DNA of 34,356 nt, from positions 1-34,356 of the forward strand of contig JAGAAX010000001.1 in assembly GCA_017614995.1 (NCBI GenBank). The letters run 5' to 3'. Shown piece by piece: positions 34,259-34,356 of the stretch. A program made the translations under genes and the position numbers. Numbering within the stretch: position 1 is the stretch's first letter; each line of letters begins with the position of its first letter. The notes under the pieces are model-generated. The model did not search any database. It was not told the origin of the DNA and saw only the letters and a list, made by a program, of their open reading frames with translations. This stretch comes from Spirochaetaceae bacterium (GTDB lineage: Bacteria; Spirochaetota; Spirochaetia; Treponematales; Treponemataceae).

Positions 34259-34356
34259 TTAAGCGGGAAGATTTTGTTCTGGAAAATGAATCAGCGTGTA
34301 AGTACCTCGCATTTTCTCTGAATCAAAATCTGTTTTGGAGCTGAGCAGCGCCCAGA
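34259..34356 (-). CDS. C-terminal end of an unidentified gene, cut by the window edge
   Basis: An open minus-strand frame enters from the right edge and ends at TAA (34259-34261). The visible 31 residues end in LIHFPEQNLPA. It is too short to identify. The terminator hairpin 11 bases downstream supports a real gene end; the other two minus-strand frames are closed by stops in this stretch. Confidence 0.45.
   Translation of the reverse strand, partial: WALLSSKTDFDSEKMRGTYTLIHFPEQNLPA

Overview
The window reads as chromosomal DNA of a spirochaete, most likely a host-associated (gut or rumen) Treponema. This rests on protein sequences recognised by eye (a RodA/PBP2/MreBCD shape cluster next to an rpoD/dnaG cluster, a coiled-coil zinc-ribbon protein between rpoD and rnpB, a secreted beta-propeller protein beside rseP) and on moderate G+C. 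No database search was run, so the genus is an inference.

Left end (1-4626), accessory in character. The window opens inside a 40-bp tandem hairpin array (nine units visible, probably continuing to the left). A GNAT acetyltransferase follows. Next comes a two-component pair: a NarL-type response regulator and a soluble histidine kinase whose input domain is a LacI-type sugar-binding fold. Then come an AT-rich exported orphan protein and a roughly 98-bp imperfect palindrome (copy A).

Central plus-strand core (4593-22528). A consensus promoter drives a small membrane protein, glgA, mltG, dnaG, rpoD and a zinc-ribbon protein, most of them closely packed or overlapping. The RNase P RNA gene (rnpB) follows, with its own apparent promoter and T-tract. 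A TPR protein then leads into mreB-mreC-mreD-mrdA-rodA, the elongasome that builds the cell cylinder. A separate promoter drives rpsF-ssb-rpsR-rplI-dnaB, which joins ribosomal proteins to replication.

Minus-strand block (22551-33077), convergent with dnaB. Read in transcription order it is tRNA-Arg(CCG), maf, rpsB, tsf, terminator, then a new promoter and frr, uppS, cdsA, dxr, rseP, a secreted beta-propeller protein and a YibE/F membrane protein. It couples translation factors with isoprenoid, undecaprenyl and phospholipid precursor synthesis and with membrane proteolysis.

Right end (33100-34356), accessory again. Palindrome copy B lies just downstream of a second AT-rich exported orphan gene. 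The end of an unidentified minus-strand gene and its terminator follow. Copies A and B have the same orientation relative to the orphan gene each one follows, and they differ by base changes that preserve pairing. This orphan-plus-palindrome arrangement is the strongest candidate here for something undescribed; the LacI-fold histidine kinase is the second.
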